DNA from: Phymorhynchus buccinoides
Lineage: Eukaryota > Mollusca > Gastropoda > Neogastropoda > Raphitomidae
NCBI GenBank assembly: GCA_017654935.2
Contig: CM065699.1
Span: 11,907,966-11,971,965 of the forward strand
DNA length: 64,000 nt
Reading direction: 5' to 3'
In this document: positions 1 through 13,345 of the stretch, in pieces
Layout of the letters: every line of letters begins with the position of its first letter
How positions within the stretch are numbered: position 1 is the stretch's first letter
The notes under the pieces: generated by a model
Seen by the model: the letters and a program-made list of their open reading frames with translations, nothing else
What the model was told of the DNA's origin: nothing
Databases searched by the model: none
Program-made: the position numbers and the translations under genes

Positions 1-798
1 TCATTAGTCCCTCTTTTACTCCCCCTCCCTCACCCTCTTCACCTTACCTGCCCATGTCATTAGTCCCTCTTTTACTCCCCCTCCCTCACCCTCTTCACCT
101 TACCTGCCCATGTCATTAGTCCCTCTTTTACTCCCCCTCCCTCACCCTCTTCACCTTACCTGCCCATGTCATTAGTCCCTCTTTTACTCCCCCTCCCTCA
201 CCCTCTTCACCTTACCTGCCCATGTCATTAGTCCCTCTTTTACTCCCCCTCCCTCACCCTCTTCACCTTACCTGCCCATGTCATTAGTCCCTCTTTTACT
301 CCCCCTCCCTCACCCTCTTCACCTTACCTGCCCATTTCATTAGTCCCTCTTTTACTCCCCCCCCCCCCCCTCACCCTCTTCACCTTACCTGCCCATGTCA
401 TTAGTCCCTCTTTTACTCCCCCCCCCTCACCCTCTTCACCTTACCTGCCCATGTCATTAGTCCCTCTTTTACTCCCCCTCCCTCACCCTCTTCACCTTAC
501 CTGCCCATTTCATTAGTCCCTCTTTTACTCCCCCCCCCCCTCACCCTCTTCACCTTACCTGCCCATTTCATTAGTCCCTCTTTTACTCCCCCCCCCCCCC
601 TCACCCTCTTCACCTTACCTGCCCATGTCATTAGTCCCTCTTTTACTCCCCCCCCCTCACCCTCTTCACCTTACCTGCCCATTTCATTAGTCCCTCTTTT
701 ACTCCCCCCCCCCTCACCCTCTTCACCTTACCTGCCCATGTCATTAGTCCCTCTTTTACTCCCCCCCCCTCACCCTCTTCACCTTACCTGCCCATTTC
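1..798. repeat. 56-bp minisatellite, about 14 copies
   Basis: A pyrimidine-rich 56-bp unit beginning tcattagtccctcttttact is repeated head to tail from the window edge to about 798. Copies are nearly identical. Variation is confined to a C-tract (cccctccct against runs of 8 to 13 C) and a catg/catt switch at the unit end. The array probably continues left of the window. No coding role is visible. Confidence 0.97.
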
Positions 799-1093
799 AT
801 CTTAACCGTCGTCATTGTCTTTAAATTTAATTTTGGCCATGCATTATACTACAGGCAAATGTGTGGTGCGTTAGCATCGTAAGATCCAACGCTCTTCCTT
901 AAGACCCACTGACCCACCACGATTAAGTCTCTTGTGGGTTTTTTTTGGGTAGCTGTGACCCACATACAAATTCCCCCAACTTAAATTGAGGCTGCTCTTT
1001 AAAATGATGTTTCGTTTTGAATTTGGGGGCATTTGTATGGGTGTCAAACCTGGTCAAAGCAAGATTTCTCACCAGCTATAAGAGGGAAAACCC

Positions 1094-1095
1094 GT

Positions 1096-1162
<67 letters not shown>
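1094..1162. repeat. (TG)n microsatellite
   Basis: About 34 TG dinucleotides with one TATG interruption near the left end. Confidence 0.97.
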
Positions 1163-1164
<2 letters not shown>

Positions 1165-1204
1165 TGTATTTAACATTTTTGACGTTCATTTGTTTCTATT
1201 GATG

Positions 1205-1302
1205 GTTTATTAATTTATTAATAACTTATTTATTATTGTAAGCGCTTAGGGCTTATTTAAGATTAAGCGCTAGAAATGCCCATTATTATTATTATTATTA
1301 TT
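1205..1302. repeat. Interspersed repeat fragment with (ATT)n tail
   Basis: It contains aagcgcttagggcttat and a partner gattaagcgctag, followed by an (ATT)n tail. Related AATAAT plus 'agcgctta' or 'gagcgcac' sequence recurs at 29282-29335 and 44848-44900, indicating a dispersed element family. Confidence 0.5.
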
Positions 1303-1405
1303 TTGACACGTGATCTGGTGGGTCTTTAAAACCTTTCAGAAACGTTCCTTCAATAGTGGTTCATACACGAAACGGGAACAAGACAGTACTAATAGTAAAG
1401 ATCAG

Positions 1406-1737
1406 GGGATAGTTTCACAAGGGCTAACGTTACGTAGCGTGAGCGCAAATCGGCAAAAACGGTACTAAGAAACACCTCTTTCGCCGATGTTTGCCAAAAA
1501 CGTTTTGTGACTACTCCGATACTGACTCGTGGCGAACTACCACGTGACTAGCATGGAGTGAATACATTTCTTGTTGTCGATTGGTCCATTACAGTTTATT
1601 TAAAATAATATCATATTTTGACCAATCAGACAAGAGCTTGTAATATTCTTCCGCAAACGCTTTCTAAAGTGTTTCTTAGGCCCCGTTTGGCGTAAGCGTT
1701 ATTCGCTCGGCGACCGTTATCTAGAGAAACTCGCCCC
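1406..1737 (+). mobile_element. MITE family D, copy 1
   Basis: About 330 bp bounded by gtttcacaagggctaacg on the left and ctagagaaactcgcccc on the right. An inverted-orientation copy lies at 17423-17757, sharing the internal blocks aagaaacacctctttcgcc and accaatcagacaagagctt. Two copies with the same ends in opposite orientation show a discrete mobile unit. No ORF is present, so it is non-autonomous. Confidence 0.75.
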
Positions 1738-2192
1738 AGTCTACTGCTCTTGCATGGCGTCTTCAGATTAAACAGTTTGTTGTCATGTTTTCGTTATTTG
1801 GATACGATTGCCATCCCCTCCCTCCCCTCCCCGGAGAAACAAAGTTCGTATGCTTAAATGGTCCAAAATTCGTGCCGAGACTTCAGTGTGGTTGATTTGT
1901 ACTTACGCTGTTGAATACTCTGTTCTCTCAGTTCTCTATCTCTCTGACATATTTTTGGGTGATGAATGTGTTGCGTGTTACTGTTAGTGTAAGCCTCAGA
2001 GCCTGCGCGCGCACGCACAGACATGCGCACGCACGCATGCACATACCTTATTATTGTGCTGTGCTCTAATGGCTTATGATGTGCGCACGAGAGAAGGTGG
2101 GGGGGAAGAATGTGTATGTCGGGTGGGAAGAACACGAGAGAGAAAAGTTTGAAAGAAGTGTACCCAGTTAAAAATGTCCGTGAACAAGTTAG

Positions 2193-2196
<4 letters not shown>

Positions 2197-2241
<45 letters not shown>
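2197..2241. repeat. (CT)n microsatellite
   Basis: A pure CT tract followed by C-rich sequence. Open frames across it are Ser-Leu or Arg-Glu artefacts. Confidence 0.95.
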
Positions 2242-2655
2242 CCTCCCCTCTCACTCTCTCTGCCGCTAAGACAAGTTTATACGACTTGCTGTAGGCCTAA
2301 CTTTATCCGGGGAAAAAGGCGGGACACATTTTGGACACGTGATCAAAATGGCTTGCGTTCAGCGAGGCCATGTAAATACCGATGTGATAAGTTTGACACC
2401 ACCAGTGGGTTATTGGTTGGCTAATGGCCATTTGAACGGTTCACGTTCGTGCTCATTAGTGTCTGTATTTCGTCGGCTTTTTACGAATCTTGCCAGTTGC
2501 CTGCCACCCAGTGGAGCAGTCAGATATGTGCAGAGCAGGATCTAAAAGTGGTGATTTAGGTTGTGGACTAAAGTTTCTTCTTCTTCTCTTAAACAAAACA
2601 AAGCCAAACCATATAATTATTTTATTTTAGCTCTTTGGTGAATATTGAGCTTACA

Positions 2656-2998
<343 letters not shown>

Positions 2999-3868
2999 AA
3001 GCTTACGCTTATCAATTAACCCAGTAAGCAATTCGTATTCATATTCTCTCTCTCTCTCTTCAGGCATGGGATTTTTCAGACTTTAGGCTGGTTTCAGCAT
3101 TTGTGATGGCCTAAGACTAAGAGGACATTTTTAGATAAACATGAAACTGAATCGAATGAATGCTAAATGAAGTAAATATACCAGAACTTTCTATTCCTAT
3201 TGCTGTTTTTAAAGCTTGGATTAAGAAATGAGCTTTAGCTTCAGCTTTTTAGGGGGTTACAATTCCATAATCTCATGCTCCCTCTCTCCTCCCCCACCCT
3301 TCATGAAAATGATGATGTGGAGAACCTAGAGTACTTGGGTGGAAGTCAGCTTTAACATTTTCCTACGCTTGCTTTATTTTTTCGTTGTCTCATCTTCGTG
3401 TGTGAGCGCGTGTGTGTATGTGCGCGCGCGCGGTGTTTGTAAAATTTTAACCAGCAGTCAACTAACAATAGTTCTATACAAGTGTGTCGCCGAGCGGCAG
3501 ACTTGCCGTTTGCCAGTTACGCTCCCTACCTCACCTCACCCTACACGTTAGCCACCAGTCTATATACCTGCCAAATTTGAAGCCTGCAACTGCAAAAATA
3601 TGAAAAATGTGGCTAAAATATTCAATGTGACATATCCAAGGCCTACGTCCTCGACCTTGACCTTGATTGGTCCTCAATATTCGGAGTTACCATAAGCCAC
3701 TGCACCTATGTACCAAGTTTGAACATTGCAGCCGATAATAGATCGGGCAAACGGCAATAACGTGCTGCTCCTTGAATGACTGACTGAATGAAGCAGCATT
3801 GTGCACGAGCTCACAAGAACAATGTTGATGTCCTTAGTGCAACGACTTGAAAAGACAATCCACTGCAA

Positions 3869-4255
3869 TTGAAAGGGTACAGAGGCGAGCAACTAAACTC
3901 ATAAAATTAATTTTAAAAATTAGAATATGGGGAAAGACTTTGTAAGTTGATCTTACCATCCTTTCAAAAACAGAAGATTAAGGGGAGATTTGATAAATGT
4001 GTATAAAAAAATTTCATAACCCTGACAAAACTAACAAATGTTTGTTTCAATTATCTAATGATTTGAGAACCCGTAACAGCGAACTAAAAATACTAACCCA
4101 ATACAGCAGAACTAACATAAGGAAAAACTTCTTTTCTAACAGTCACTCAGTACTGGAACAATCTCCCAGCACAAACTAAACTTGCTTCTAACCATTTCAA
4201 AAACCACCTGGATAGTGATCCCAAAATTGCTGTATTGAAATTCAATTATGATTGA
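3869..4255 (+). pseudogene. Non-LTR retrotransposon remnant (C-terminal reverse-transcriptase region)
   Basis: Conceptual translation gives IERVQRRATKL near 3869 and RRLRGDLINVYK near 3975, then after a frameshift a segment ending in NSELKILTQYSRTNIRKNFF. This succession (VQRRATK, RGDLIxVYK, R-T-N-IRKxFFSNR, W-N-LP) is the familiar tail downstream of the polymerase domain in CR1/Jockey-like LINE ORF2 proteins. Frameshifts and stops show it is dead. A second fragment of the same region lies on the minus strand at 53350-53560. Confidence 0.75.
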
Positions 4256-5126
4256 TGCACCAATGATTGCTCAAAAAGCGTCACAGTTATGCCAATCAAA
4301 TTGCAAAACAAAATCATAAAACAAACAAAAGAAAGGGCACATCAAGAGGCCGCGAGGCCTGGCTGCCCTAAAAGCCTGACCTGACTGCCACTTTGACTTG
4401 AGTCCTCTTGCCACATTCGACAATCCAAGCAAGAGAAGAACTACGACCTTACAATTAGAAGCAGTGTGCCAGCATTTACACAATCCCTCTAATTTCTGTC
4501 AACGCCCGTCCTGCAAATGAAAATAGCAGTATACTTCTAGGTCATCGGGAACCTGTCATTTCAATTATACGGTTGGGTTTTGTTCGTGGGCTTTGTAGAA
4601 GTCGTTTTTCGTGTGAAGGCACGTTTTAGTGTTTGGTGACTGCCAGACGACGCTGCTTTGTTTGTATTCTTGAATTAAAGACTAAAAGTAAAACTCTTCG
4701 AAAGGAGAAAAGCTAACGCTGAGTAGATTGGCGTTAACATCCCAATAAAAAGAACAGGAACACAAACATCTGCATGTTTGGGGAATAACCCCTTCTCAAA
4801 GTTCTCTGCCCATTGAGCAAGATGTCTTTTAGTTTTACATGCTAATAAAAAAAAATAGCGGTTCACGCTTGTTGTACACACAGGGCACGGTACTGACTTC
4901 TTGTGTTGATTATAATTAATTTTTCAATCAGGGCCGGACCAAGTGATTTTGTAATTCCAGGGAGGTGCATAGGTTCCGGGTTAAGGGTCTGTGCCCTTTT
5001 AGGGGCCCTGGGGGCTAATCCCCCAGAAAATGTTGCAATTTAGTTATTATTAAACAAAAATCGAGCCATTTTCTTACTTTGCACCCTTGTATAAGATTAG
5101 ATATGTGCTTGGGGAAGAGAGGGGGG

Positions 5127-5146
5127 GGGGGGTCTGGAAAACCATG

Positions 5147-5187
<41 letters not shown>
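5127..5187. repeat. Homopolymer G then poly-C tract
   Basis: A G-run at 5121-5132 is followed by about 38 consecutive C residues at 5149-5187. Length is likely unstable or an assembly estimate. Confidence 0.9.
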
Positions 5188-6139
5188 TAGATCAGGCCCT
5201 GTGAATGGCTCTGAAAAAAGCCGTTACATTGCACACTAGAATGCTGGGCAAAACGTTGTATAAACTGAATAGAAAGGTTTTAAGTTTATCTCGCTTTTTT
5301 TTATAATGTAATTAATTAGTTATAAAACAGGAAAAAAAATGTTCGCTGCATCGAACTTCGGCTTACAGTTTGTGTTCCAGGAATTGAATACAAAGAAATG
5401 TTTGATAGTGAACTTGAATGAGTATGAGCAAAATGGATGGAGAACGAAGGGGTACTTATAGTGAGGTAAACGTTGGGTTTTAAACGAAGGGAAGGGTTAA
5501 TTCGAGTACCCAAATAGATGCCACTGGGTGGGTTTAAAGGCCGATAATAAGGTGCAGCGGATCAAGCGGATAAAATGGTGGGCATGAAGATCCAATGGAC
5601 AGATGATAATTGAAGCTTTGTAGTTGACCTTTTGCAGAACAGGGCGTTGTTTGTATTTACAAACATCGATGCACCGATTGCTTCTTCTTCTTCTTCTTCC
5701 AGTTAATCAGCCAACTTCATCAGGTTGAAGATATTTGCTGATATATTGAAGAGAAAAAAAAGGTCACCACGCAGCGCCGACACAGTAGAAAACAAATAAT
5801 AGATAGATAAATAGAAGTAAATAAAGAAATAATAATTTATAACTATATATATTTTTTAAAGAAAAAAAAAAGGGGGCGGGGGTATGTTGTGTGTGTGTGT
5901 GTGGGGAGGGGGGATCAGCTTCACAAATATAATTCACAGGAGCTAGCTTGTATAGTAGCCATAGCCATTCTACAGTCATTGGCGAACGTTGAATTATTTT
6001 CATCATTTAAATGGACATGGAGGAGCAGAAATTGTGGGTTGTTAGAAAGCAGCTTGCATTCTTTAACTTGGAGCTTCCGTTGGTGTAAAAATGCCAGAGA
6101 AAAAAAATCGGTAATTCTCATCTCCCATGAATGTAATGT

Positions 6140-6640
6140 TTGTGTTTCGTTTTGCCTTTAAAGGTGGACCCTGACGGATGAGTTTTTGCAAGAAACACGT
6201 CGAGATCACCAGAAAGACAGCCTTTTCAAGGATCGGAACATTCACTATGCTCTGGTTTCCTAGAAATCAAACCGTCAAAACGGAGATTCCTCCTTGGCGG
6301 AGATGCTGGAGAGAGAAGCCATTTAGGATGGGATGGGTGGGAGACACTCATTGTGGTTGAAGCTTTTTATATTTTGTAGTGCAGTAAAAAACCCAAAAAA
6401 ACTCAGGCGCCATTAGAAAAGAGAAGACACATGCCTTCTCTTTCACTGAAAGAATTTGACTTCCAGCACCTCCGCCAAGAAGGAATCGCCGATTTGACGG
6501 TTTGATTTGTAGGAAACCAGAGCAAAGTGAGTGTTGCGATCTCTGTAAAGGGTGTTTTCCTGGTGATCTTGACTTGTTTCTTACAAAAACTCGTCCGTCA
6601 GGGTGCCCCTTTAAAGAGCACAAGACAAGAAAACAAAGAC
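6140..6640. mobile_element. Foldback element (long inverted repeat)
   Basis: The left arm from about 6150 (tttaaaggtggaccctgacgg) matches the reverse complement of the right arm ending at about 6615 (ccgtcagggtgcccctttaa). Similarity extends inward through gatcaccag, ctctggtttcc, atcaaaccgtcaaa and the ccgccaag block. The arms are about 200 bp around a spacer of roughly 60-100 bp. It has no transposase ORF and is typical of a foldback MITE. Confidence 0.85.
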
Positions 6641-7144
6641 GATCATTCTAAAACATCAACGTCAATAAGAACACAAACAAATAAACAAACAAAACGAGCA
6701 AACCAACAAAAACCATTTGAAAGCAGGTCAGTATTTCCCTTTCCCTGGCCTTGTCTGTCGAGGATATTCCTCAAGGAACAAACAGAACCCCTTTGCTTCA
6801 CTTCAACCCGACAAGTCCTTTATGAGCGTTCAGCGCCCCCAGGCTCTTCAAAGGCTTCATACTAAATAAGTCTCTGGTATTGCGATCCGTCCGCCCACTG
6901 ATCCCAGGCGTTAATCCCGCTAATCAGGCGCAATGAACACCTCTCATAAACCACGCTGCCGTGAGATCCTTCAGTTTCGGGTGGGGGGTGAGTGGGGGTG
7001 GAGAGGGGAGGGTAGCTTCTCGGGTCAACAGTGCGCAGCCAACCACCTGCTCTTGTACTTGTAGGGCTTATTATTATTTTTATTTTTTATTTTTTAACAG
7101 AAACCTGTTATAGCTTGCTGTTGCTTTTTTTTGTCTCTTCCTCG

Positions 7145-7265
7145 CAAGTGTGTGTGTGTGTGTGTGGTGTGTGTGTGTGTATGTATATGTGTGTGTGTGT
7201 GTGTATGTTCCATACACAAGGGTTTATTTTTGTTTGTGTATAGATGGAAGTGTATGTCACCATCG
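7145..7265. repeat. TG-rich block, duplicated downstream
   Basis: The block from the TG tract through ccatacacaagggtttattt to the cgccctctgtactacaac segment recurs almost exactly at 7790-7898. The (CT)n region between them lies within a large direct duplication. Confidence 0.85.
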
Positions 7266-7330
7266 CCCTCTGTACTACAACTATACTACAGTCTAGACGG
7301 CCATAATGTGAACCCCACCCCGATATGTTT

Positions 7331-7379
7331 GCTCTCTCTCTCTCTCTCTCTCTCTCTGGGTCTCTCTCCTCTCCTAAAT

Positions 7380-7424
<45 letters not shown>

Positions 7425-7431
7425 AAAAAAA

Positions 7432-7467
<36 letters not shown>

Positions 7468-7513
7468 TCTCTCTCTCTCTCTCTGAAGATCTCTCTCTGA
7501 GAAAGATCTCTGG

Positions 7514-7564
<51 letters not shown>

Positions 7565-7576
7565 GTTAGAGTATGG

Positions 7577-7622
<46 letters not shown>

Positions 7623-7646
7623 GGATCTCTCTCTCTCTCTCTCTGA

Positions 7647-7713
<67 letters not shown>
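7331..7713. repeat. Compound (CT)n microsatellite
   Basis: CT tracts separated by short islands such as tgggt, aaatgat, caagaaaaaaagtt, gaagat and gcggat. Confidence 0.97.
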
Positions 7714-7714
<1 letters not shown>

Positions 7715-7762
7715 GACAAGTTTTTCTCTATACAGATTTAAAGGAATAAAACACAGATCCTT

Positions 7763-7917
7763 CTCTCTCTCTCTCTCTCTCTCTAGTGTGGTGTGTGGTG
7801 GTGTGTGTGTGTGTGTGTGTTCCATACACAAGGGTTTATTTTTGTTTGTGTATAGATGGAAGTGTATGTCACCATCGCCCTCTGTACTACAACTATACTT
7901 CTCTCTCTCTCTCTCTC

Positions 7918-7988
<71 letters not shown>

Positions 7989-8000
7989 CTCACACTCACA

Positions 8001-8033
<33 letters not shown>

Positions 8034-8050
8034 TCTCTCACTCTCTCTCA
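7763..8050. repeat. (CT)n plus second copy of the TG block
   Basis: A CT tract at 7763-7784, the duplicated TG and unique block at 7790-7898, then CT/CA-rich repeats to about 8050. Confidence 0.9.
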
Positions 8051-8079
8051 TCTTGCATAATTTTTCTAATTTTTTAGTT

Positions 8080-8840
8080 CCCCATCGAAGCTTCAGAAAG
8101 TATTGTTTTTGTTTCATCCATGTCTGTGCGTGCGTCCGTCCATATGGCCGCGTTTTTCTTGAAAACCGTTCAGTCTATTTCAATCACTTTTAGTGTGCAA
8201 GTTTTAGAGGATATTACCTATCGACTGAATTGCTTTAGTTTTATTTCAAGGTCAAGGTCATGCTGATTAAGCGGTTCAAACCCCAAAACACTTAATTGCT
8301 AATATCTCGCGACGTTTTGCACATATTTCAATGCGTTTTTTTCACAATGTTTTCTGATAAAAGGGCTATAGCATTATAATAAATAATTTTGTCTGTGCGT
8401 TCGTGTGCATGTGCGCTTGCGTGCGAATCACAGGGTTCGAACCCCAAGGCTGTGTCTCAAGAACTGCTGCATGGAATCGCTTCAAATTAGTGCGGTGGTG
8501 CATCACGGTACACAAAAGGTCCCATACAACAATAATAACCATGCTGACTTTGACCTTGAAGTTTAACATTGAAACGTACATTTCTTGTGGCCATATCTTT
8601 CACATCGTTGGACTTACATTGTTCAAATTTGGTGTGCAGATGCATTGGCTTATGTTAATTCTGAATATTAAGTACAAGAAAGGTCAAGGTTACAAGGGTT
8701 ACTTATAGTCTGCTGTAACCGGTCATTTACAACCACACCTTTTTGAGACATTTAGAAGCTTAATGGGGATTCAAAATGAGTATCCATCAAGGTCAAGGTC
8801 AGTAGCGAGGGAACTTTGCCACCACTCGGTGACACACTTG
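8080..8840 (+). repeat. Interspersed repeat with 'aaggtcaaggtca' motifs
   Basis: It contains two related halves, with TG-rich starts at about 8105 and 8390. The motif gaatcgcttcaaatta and the aaggtcaaggtca / gaccttgaa words are shared with 30075-30445. This is a dispersed family of unknown class; no terminal repeats were resolved. Confidence 0.55.
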
Positions 8841-9103
8841 TTAATTCTACTTTTGTTTGCTAATGTTTTTGCTGTGGGCATAATTTAGAATACTGTGATG
8901 CACTTTTTTTTAAAACAATGTTTACAGTATAAAAACCACTTTGCATAGTAGTCAGTTGTGGCAAGCTGTATGTTGTAATTATTTTGAGTGTGTGTCTGTC
9001 GTTCAACCACAACGGAGCATGACAGAACTGTATGCTGATTTACTTTTAGCTTTTCAAGTTTTCCTCCTGTCAGTGAAAATTAAAAAACCCATTAAGTCTG
9101 TTT

Positions 9104-9329
<226 letters not shown>

Positions 9330-9479
9330 AACTCTCTCCCTCTTTGTGTGTGTGTGTGTTTGTCTGAGAAAGGGAGAGAGAGAGAGAGTTGAAGAGTGCA
9401 TATTATTTGTACGTTTACTCTCTGCGAGTTGTATGTCTTTATGTGCATACTCTGCCCCCCCCCCCCCCCCCATCCCCGT

Positions 9480-9692
<213 letters not shown>

Positions 9693-10139
9693 TTAGCTTG
9701 AACCATGTTTGAGGCAGTTATTGTAATGTAAGGACCAAGGTTAGCTGTCAAGATTGCTACCATATCAAGAGAGAGACACAGACAGACAGTGTATGCGAAC
9801 AGTTTACTGTCTCTGAGTGTGGTTGTTGCTTATGCTTTGCTAGGCGAATTGGTGCCGAAAATAACTTTGGTGACTGAATGGAGTTAATGACAGAGAGCTA
9901 CTTTCCCTTACTTCACTATTATTCTCTCTCCTTGACTCACTATTTCTATTTTAGTTTACTTAGACTTATATGGTCAGTCTAGCTGTTTCAAGTACTTATA
10001 GCTGGAACCATGCTAAGTTATGTAAGGACCTAATGTGTGTCGCTGGCAGAGAGGATAAAGTTCTATGAGAGCTGGTCAAGCGATAAAGGACTGTGTTGTG
10101 TACACTGTACATTTACTTAGACCTGGGTCACTGGAATGG

Positions 10140-10905
10140 GTCACAGCTCTCTGTCACTTTACAGTCTGTATGTGTGTCTGTGACACTCTATGTCTGCCTC
10201 TGTCACTTTACAGTCTGTATGTGTGTCTGTGACACTCTATGTCTGTCCGTCTGCCTCTGTCACTTTACAGTCTGTATGTGTGTCTGTGACACTCTATGTC
10301 TGCCTCTGTCACTTTACAGTCTGTATGTGTGTCTGTGACACTCTATGTCTGTCCGTCTGTCTCTGTCACTTTACAGTCTGTATGTGTGTCTGTGACACTC
10401 TATGTCTGTCCGTCTGCTCTCTGTCTGTAGGTGTGTCTGTGACACTCTACAGTCTGTATGTGTGTCTGTGACACTCTATGTCTGTCTGCCTCTGTCACTT
10501 TACAGTCTGTATGTGTGTCTGTGACACTCTATGTCTGCCTCTGTCACTTTACAGTCTGTATGTGTGTCTGTGACACTCTATGTCTGTACGTCTGTCTCTG
10601 TCACTCTGTCTGTATGTGTGTCTGTGACACTCTATGTCTGTCCGTCTGCCTCTGTCACTTTACAGTCTGTATGTGTGTCTGTGACACTCTATGTCTGTCT
10701 CTGTCACTCTGTCTGTATGTGTGTCAGTGACACTCTATGTCTGTATGTCTGTCTCTGTCACTCTGTCTGTATGTGTGTCAGTGACACTCTATGTCTGTAT
10801 GTCTGTCTCTGTCACTCTGTCTGTATGTGTGTCAGTGACACTCTATGTCTGTACGTCTGTCTCTGTTACTCTGTCTGTACGTCTGTCTCTGTCACTCTCC
10901 GTTTC
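10140..10905. repeat. Minisatellite of about 50 bp
   Basis: Units combine ctgtcactttacagtctg with tatgtgtgtctgtgacactc and tatgtctgtccgtctg. There are about 16 copies, with shorter variants toward the right end. The unit length varies because tctg words are gained or lost. Confidence 0.93.
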
Positions 10906-11402
10906 CATCTCTCTGACCCCGTTAATTAGCTTTATATATTTTCTATTCCCTGCGTATACGGAAACGTATGGATGAGTATTTGGAAGGTTAACCATGTTTC
11001 TAGTCTAGTGTTATTTTGAATTTTTGTTTACCTTGACCCTGTTTCTATGGGCCAATGGCCTAAAGGAATTAAAACTTTGTTCAATTCAATTCAATTCTCT
11101 AACTCTAATGTGTTTTGTGAACAAAATGTATGCTCAGTCTGAGCCAGTGACAGACCTGTTTACTCTACTCTTTTCGAGTAGCATTCTACTCAATTTGGAC
11201 CTCTACTACTCTTCAAAATTGAAAATAATGCTGTTTACTACTCATTTTCAGTGAACATTGTTTGATGGTTTAATGAATAAAACTACACATTTTGCACCAA
11301 AACTACTCATTTCAGCTATCCAGACTACTCAAGACTTGTGTAGGGGGTAAACAGGTCTGCAGTGATGCACCGAAGATGGAGAAGTGATCGGGCAAATTGT
11401 CC

Positions 11403-11648
11403 TTAACCCTTTCACCGCCAAAGTCGCATTTTAGCACCACAGTGATTTAACACCTATGTCAATAAAAGGCATCAAATTGGGGTCTATTATCCAAAGACCC
11501 TTTTGTTTTAGTTTTGGGAAGTAAGGATATACCTTATTTTATATCTGTCACAGAAGAATCCCCAATACTGCAGATGGATTTTGTTCTCTACCCAGGTAAA
11601 TTTAATGGAAATGTTTGGCTGAAATATGGCTGGCGGTGAAAGGGTTAA
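11403..11648 (+). mobile_element. MITE family A, copy 1 (TTAA-flanked)
   Basis: 246 bp with terminal inverted repeats TTAACCCTTTCACCGCCA and TGGCGGTGAAAGGGTTAA. TTAA is at both extreme ends, as in elements mobilised by piggyBac-type transposases that target TTAA. Six further copies occur in this window. No ORF. Confidence 0.9.
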
Positions 11649-11667
11649 ACGAGAATTTTACTAATTG

Positions 11668-11835
11668 TTACGGACTATAATTATAAGGTGATGCTTTTTT
11701 CCCCATACTGAGACCCATTGACCTTATAATATGATGAAACTGAAAGTGTAGTAACAATATCTGAATTTGGTGTAACATTTTGGGTGGGTTCCTTATAATA
11801 AGATGCACCTTATAGTGAAAACAAATATGGTAAAT
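11668..11835. mobile_element. MITE family C copy (ATAAGGCGCA type), degenerate
   Basis: Ends resemble acggactataattataagg and caccttatagtgaaaacaaa, with internal words ccttataatatgatgaaac and ccttataataagatgc. These match the better-preserved copies at 16214, 28086, 41962 and 48594. Confidence 0.65.
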
Positions 11836-11865
11836 GGGCAAAATGGCCTGGTTCTTGCAGAATTT

Positions 11866-12237
11866 GGTACAGGTATTTGGTACTTTATAGTTACAGACGC
11901 GTCTGAAATTCGGGTTGCTCCCACTTGGAGAGCGTGTCACAGCCAGAGGCACGCCACCCATGTTTCAAATTTTATTTGCATCACGATTTTTGTGTGACTG
12001 ATGAGGAGGGTGGGGAGGGGGTAAAGTTTGACCAAATGACAACTTTTTCGTTGCCACTGGGTTTAATGTGTGCTAAGTGCATGGACACATGGGATCTCAG
12101 TTTATCGTCCAATCCGAAAGACTCCATGTTCAGACCATAAGGCCTAGTGCAGAGTGAGAGGAAAAATCCCCTGTACCCAGGTTCGAACTCGGGTTTATTG
12201 TATACGAGGCGAATGCGTTACCTCTGTGTCACTCTAC
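11866..12237 (-). mobile_element. tRNA-derived SINE, minus strand
   Basis: Read on the minus strand, the head at 12237-12180 carries a tRNA-like A box (ggtaacgcattcgcctcg) and B box (gagttcgaacctgg). A central domain with tccatgcacttagc and a 3' part aacccgaatttcaga follow. The same body occurs at 54960-55262 (minus), 28641-28930, 59088-59520 and 61512-61612 (plus). Confidence 0.75.
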
Positions 12238-12246
12238 ACTCTAAAG

Positions 12247-12460
12247 GGGCAGCCACACACACACGAATCGTATCTGAATGCGATGCGATTTTGATGATGT
12301 GAGTCATGAATCACATGAAATACTTCCGTCTAAAAATAATTCTGCCATTTTCGCTCACTATACTCAAGTAGACCCAATACATGAATTTCATGTGATTCAT
12401 GACTCACATCGTCAAAATCGCATCTCATTCAGATACGATTCGTATGTGTGTGGCTGGCCC
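12247..12460. mobile_element. Foldback hairpin 1
   Basis: The left arm (12247-12325) has gaatcgtatctgaatgcgat and gatgtgagtcatgaatcaca. The right arm (12382-12460) is its near-perfect reverse complement, around a loop of about 56 bp. Termini are ggggcagcc and ggctggccc. Confidence 0.88.
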
Positions 12461-12574
12461 TCAATAGGACAAAGCCTGACTGTTCAGTTTTAATCGGACC
12501 ACATCCTGACAGGGGGGAACACAACATGACATTTTCAGTGTTTTTAGGAGTACATGTATTATGTCCGATGACCA

Positions 12575-12727
12575 GGGCCTATATTCACGTTGAGATAGCA
12601 TGAGACTTAGCATGATGCTAACTTAGAAGCTCTTCCAATGTCCTGTAGGATTTAATAGGACTTTTGGAAGAGCTTCTAAGTTAGCATCATGCTAAGTCTC
12701 ATGCTATCTCAACGTGAATACAGGCCC
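12575..12727. mobile_element. Foldback hairpin 2
   Basis: Arms of about 66 bp begin at gggcctatattcacgttgag and end at ctcaacgtgaatacaggccc. They are almost identical in reverse complement, including gcatgatgctaacttagaag, around a 20-bp loop. It lies 114 bp from hairpin 1. Confidence 0.9.
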
Positions 12728-12834
12728 AGGTCCTCTGAACCGGAACATCACTGCTCTCCATCTCTTTTCGTTTTATGTATTCATTCCCAAATTCCTAATG
12801 TACTATTTTTTCAAGTTAGAGAATACTGGGTGGT

Positions 12835-12958
<124 letters not shown>

Positions 12959-13077
12959 GAAAGGTGTAAAGGCAGTTGACAAATTATCTGTACTGGTATA
13001 TGTATACCTTCAAAAATCAGCAAAAAAAGGTCTTACTAGGGTCGTAATACGGAGGTGGATCATGTCACACTCAGTAG

Positions 13078-13168
13078 TCCGGATATGAAGGGGACAAAAT
13101 GTTGGGTCACATCTTAGAGGGAGTCTTAACAGGGAAGGTCTTTATACTGTTAGGGGGGTTCCACTGTA
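13078..13168. mobile_element. MITE family B, right-end fragment
   Basis: Ends in ggttccactgta, with upstream agtcttaa and ggtctttata words matching the right halves of the copies at 16846, 43441 and 57735. The left end is absent. Confidence 0.55.
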
Positions 13169-13237
13169 TCTAGCACTTAGGTTGAACTCCACAGTGTATA
13201 AGAACCTAACAATAAAGATTGTGGAGACAAAAGTTGA

Positions 13238-13345
13238 AAAGGTGAGAGAGAGAGGGAGGAAGAGAGAGAGGGGGAGGAAGAGAGAGAGAGGGTGAGGAGG
13301 AAGAGAGAGAGAGAGGGAGAGAGAGAGAGAAGGAGGTGGGTGGGT
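13238..13345. repeat. GA-rich low-complexity tract
   Basis: Imperfect (GAGA)n with GGA and GGTG interruptions. Confidence 0.9.
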
